Shown one piece after another: positions 62,901 through 64,000 of a DNA stretch of 64,000 bases. Source of the DNA: Melastoma dodecandrum (taxonomy: Eukaryota; Streptophyta; Magnoliopsida; Myrtales; Melastomataceae); assembly GCA_029817715.1 (NCBI GenBank), contig JARUPY010000083.1, positions 3,968,001-4,032,000 on the forward strand. The letters are read 5' to 3'. The position numbers and the translations under genes are program-made. The stretch's first letter is position 1. Each line of letters opens with the position of its first letter. The notes beneath the pieces were generated by a model, which was given only the letters and a program-made list of their open reading frames with translations, had not been told where the DNA came from and searched no databases.

Positions 62901-64000
62901 CTCTTTGTGATTCTCATGCGAAAATGTAAGTCTGCATGGTATACTTGGCCGGTGTGTACTAGTCTTAGTGCTGGAAACATGTAACTGGAGAGACCGTCAG
63001 TTATTATTATTGGTTCGATTGGAGAAGGTTCTTGAGAGTCATTGTAGTGCTGACACTACTTTATGTTCTCTATGAACAGATTCGAGGAACCAGAACCATC
63101 TGGAACTAAATCATTCTTTACAGAGATAATTGCTTCAATTTCAGATATTAAGTTTTCTAAAGATGGGAGATATATTCTAAGCCGGGATTACATGACTCTG
63201 AAGGTGGTATATCTGCTTGCTCACTGTTCTTCCATTTGGGTCATTATTTATTTTCAGCACAGAGATAGTGATACTCAGGATGAAGGTTTTAGATTGCTAC
63301 TTCTCTTTGATGGCTACTCTAGTTTTTTCTTTGATTTTGCCGCTGGCTTCTTACGTTTCTGGTGGCACTTTGAAGGTTCTGTATCTTGTTTTTCTTGTCG
63401 GCAGTGACACTGATGTTATCCTCCCTCTGATGGTTTGAAACAAGTTGTTCTTATGTTTCAGCTATGGGATATCAATATGGACTCGGGTCCTGTGACTACC
63501 TTCCAAGTCCACGAGTACTTAAGGCCAAAGGTGGTGCTTTTTCTCCATCATTTTAGGCAGAGCAAACTGATGGACTTCGTTGCTTGAACCTGACAGTTTC
63601 TTTTGTTTTTGTTCAGCTTTGCGATTTATACGAAAACGATTCAATATTCGATAAATTCGAATGTTGTCTGAGTGGGGATGGCATGCGAGTGGCTACAGGT
63701 TCATACAGGTAATGTCTATTCAGTGGTAACCTGTGCATGTATCAATTACTCTATCTCCTGGCCTGTTCCTGAATTATTTCTCTTTGAGTCCAGCAATCTG
63801 TTCCGCGTATTTGGTTGTGCTGCTGGAAGTACAGAAGCAACTACGTTGGAAGCCAGTAAAAATCCAATGAGGTAAGCAGAGCTTCCATAAATAACACAAT
63901 TTCTTTTAGTATCAAACTTGAAATGGCAAGTTGATCATGCGATTTTTCGAATGTTTTAGGAGACAAGTGCCAACTCCATCGAGGCCATCCCGATCCCTGA
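59957..64000 (+). CDS. Protein phosphatase 2A 55-kDa regulatory subunit B (B55), 3' partial
   Basis: WD40 beta-propeller subunit that directs PP2A to substrates. Exons: 59957-60083, 60606-60709, 60828-60926, 61025-61144, 61575-61781, 62032-62123, 62546-62664, 62802-62925, 63080-63203, 63462-63530, 63617-63708, 63794-63871 and 63960 to beyond the window. All junctions keep frame, giving about 460 residues so far. Diagnostic segments: [111 protein letters not shown] and [20 protein letters not shown]. The N-terminus ([13 protein letters not shown]) is the variable plant extension. The plant-type insert after exon 4 ([13 protein letters not shown] and a serine-rich loop) is present. The last propeller blades lie beyond the edge. 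No lesion seen. Confidence 0.96.

Overview
This is nuclear DNA from a flowering plant. Its genes are split by short GT-AG introns, it encodes plant-specific families (IQD, NHL, PRA1, HOTHEAD-like, RLCK IX, PPR), and it carries a plant hAT transposon, an endogenous plant pararetrovirus and a nuclear copy of plastid rpoC2. The species cannot be told from the window.

Layout. 0-1.8 kb: 3' part of a cytoplasmic receptor-like kinase. 3.1-3.6 kb: hairpin-rich repeat next to the eIF4A promoter. 3.7-6.3 kb: complete eIF4A. 7.0-8.6 kb (minus): IQD8-like calmodulin-binding protein. 9.09-13.13 kb: complete hAT element with matching ends, a perfect 8-bp target duplication and an open transposase, sitting between the divergent IQD and zeta-COP genes. 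13.4-15.3 kb: coatomer zeta. 15.8-22.2 kb: rearranged caulimovirid-like sequence with coat-protein-like and movement-protein-like regions, a large inverted repeat, a 308-bp tandem repeat and a Met-tRNA primer site; no reverse transcriptase is present here. 24.7-29.0 kb: P4-ATPase flippase with three disabling lesions. 29.4-32.5 kb: casein kinase 1. 34.4-38.6 kb (minus): mitochondrial CPN60. 39.1-39.8 kb: rpoC2 fragment. 40.6-41.3 kb (minus): NHL protein. 42.7-44.8 kb (minus): HOTHEAD-like oxidoreductase. 47.7-49.5 kb (minus): decayed PPR gene. 50.0-50.6 kb: PRA1. 51.6-52.2 kb (minus): kinase remnant. 56.5-57.6 kb (minus): HAD phosphatase. 59.96 kb to the end: PP2A B55 regulatory subunit, cut by the window edge.

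Most genes are unrelated housekeeping or signalling genes; there is no operon-like or pathway cluster. The accessory content is the hAT element, the viral insertion, the plastid insertion and several pseudogenes. Exon coordinates were derived by hand from reading-frame continuity, GT-AG borders and remembered family sequences; no alignment was run. Long AT-rich stretches (44.8-47.7, 52.2-54.8 and 57.6-59.9 kb) hold nothing I can name.
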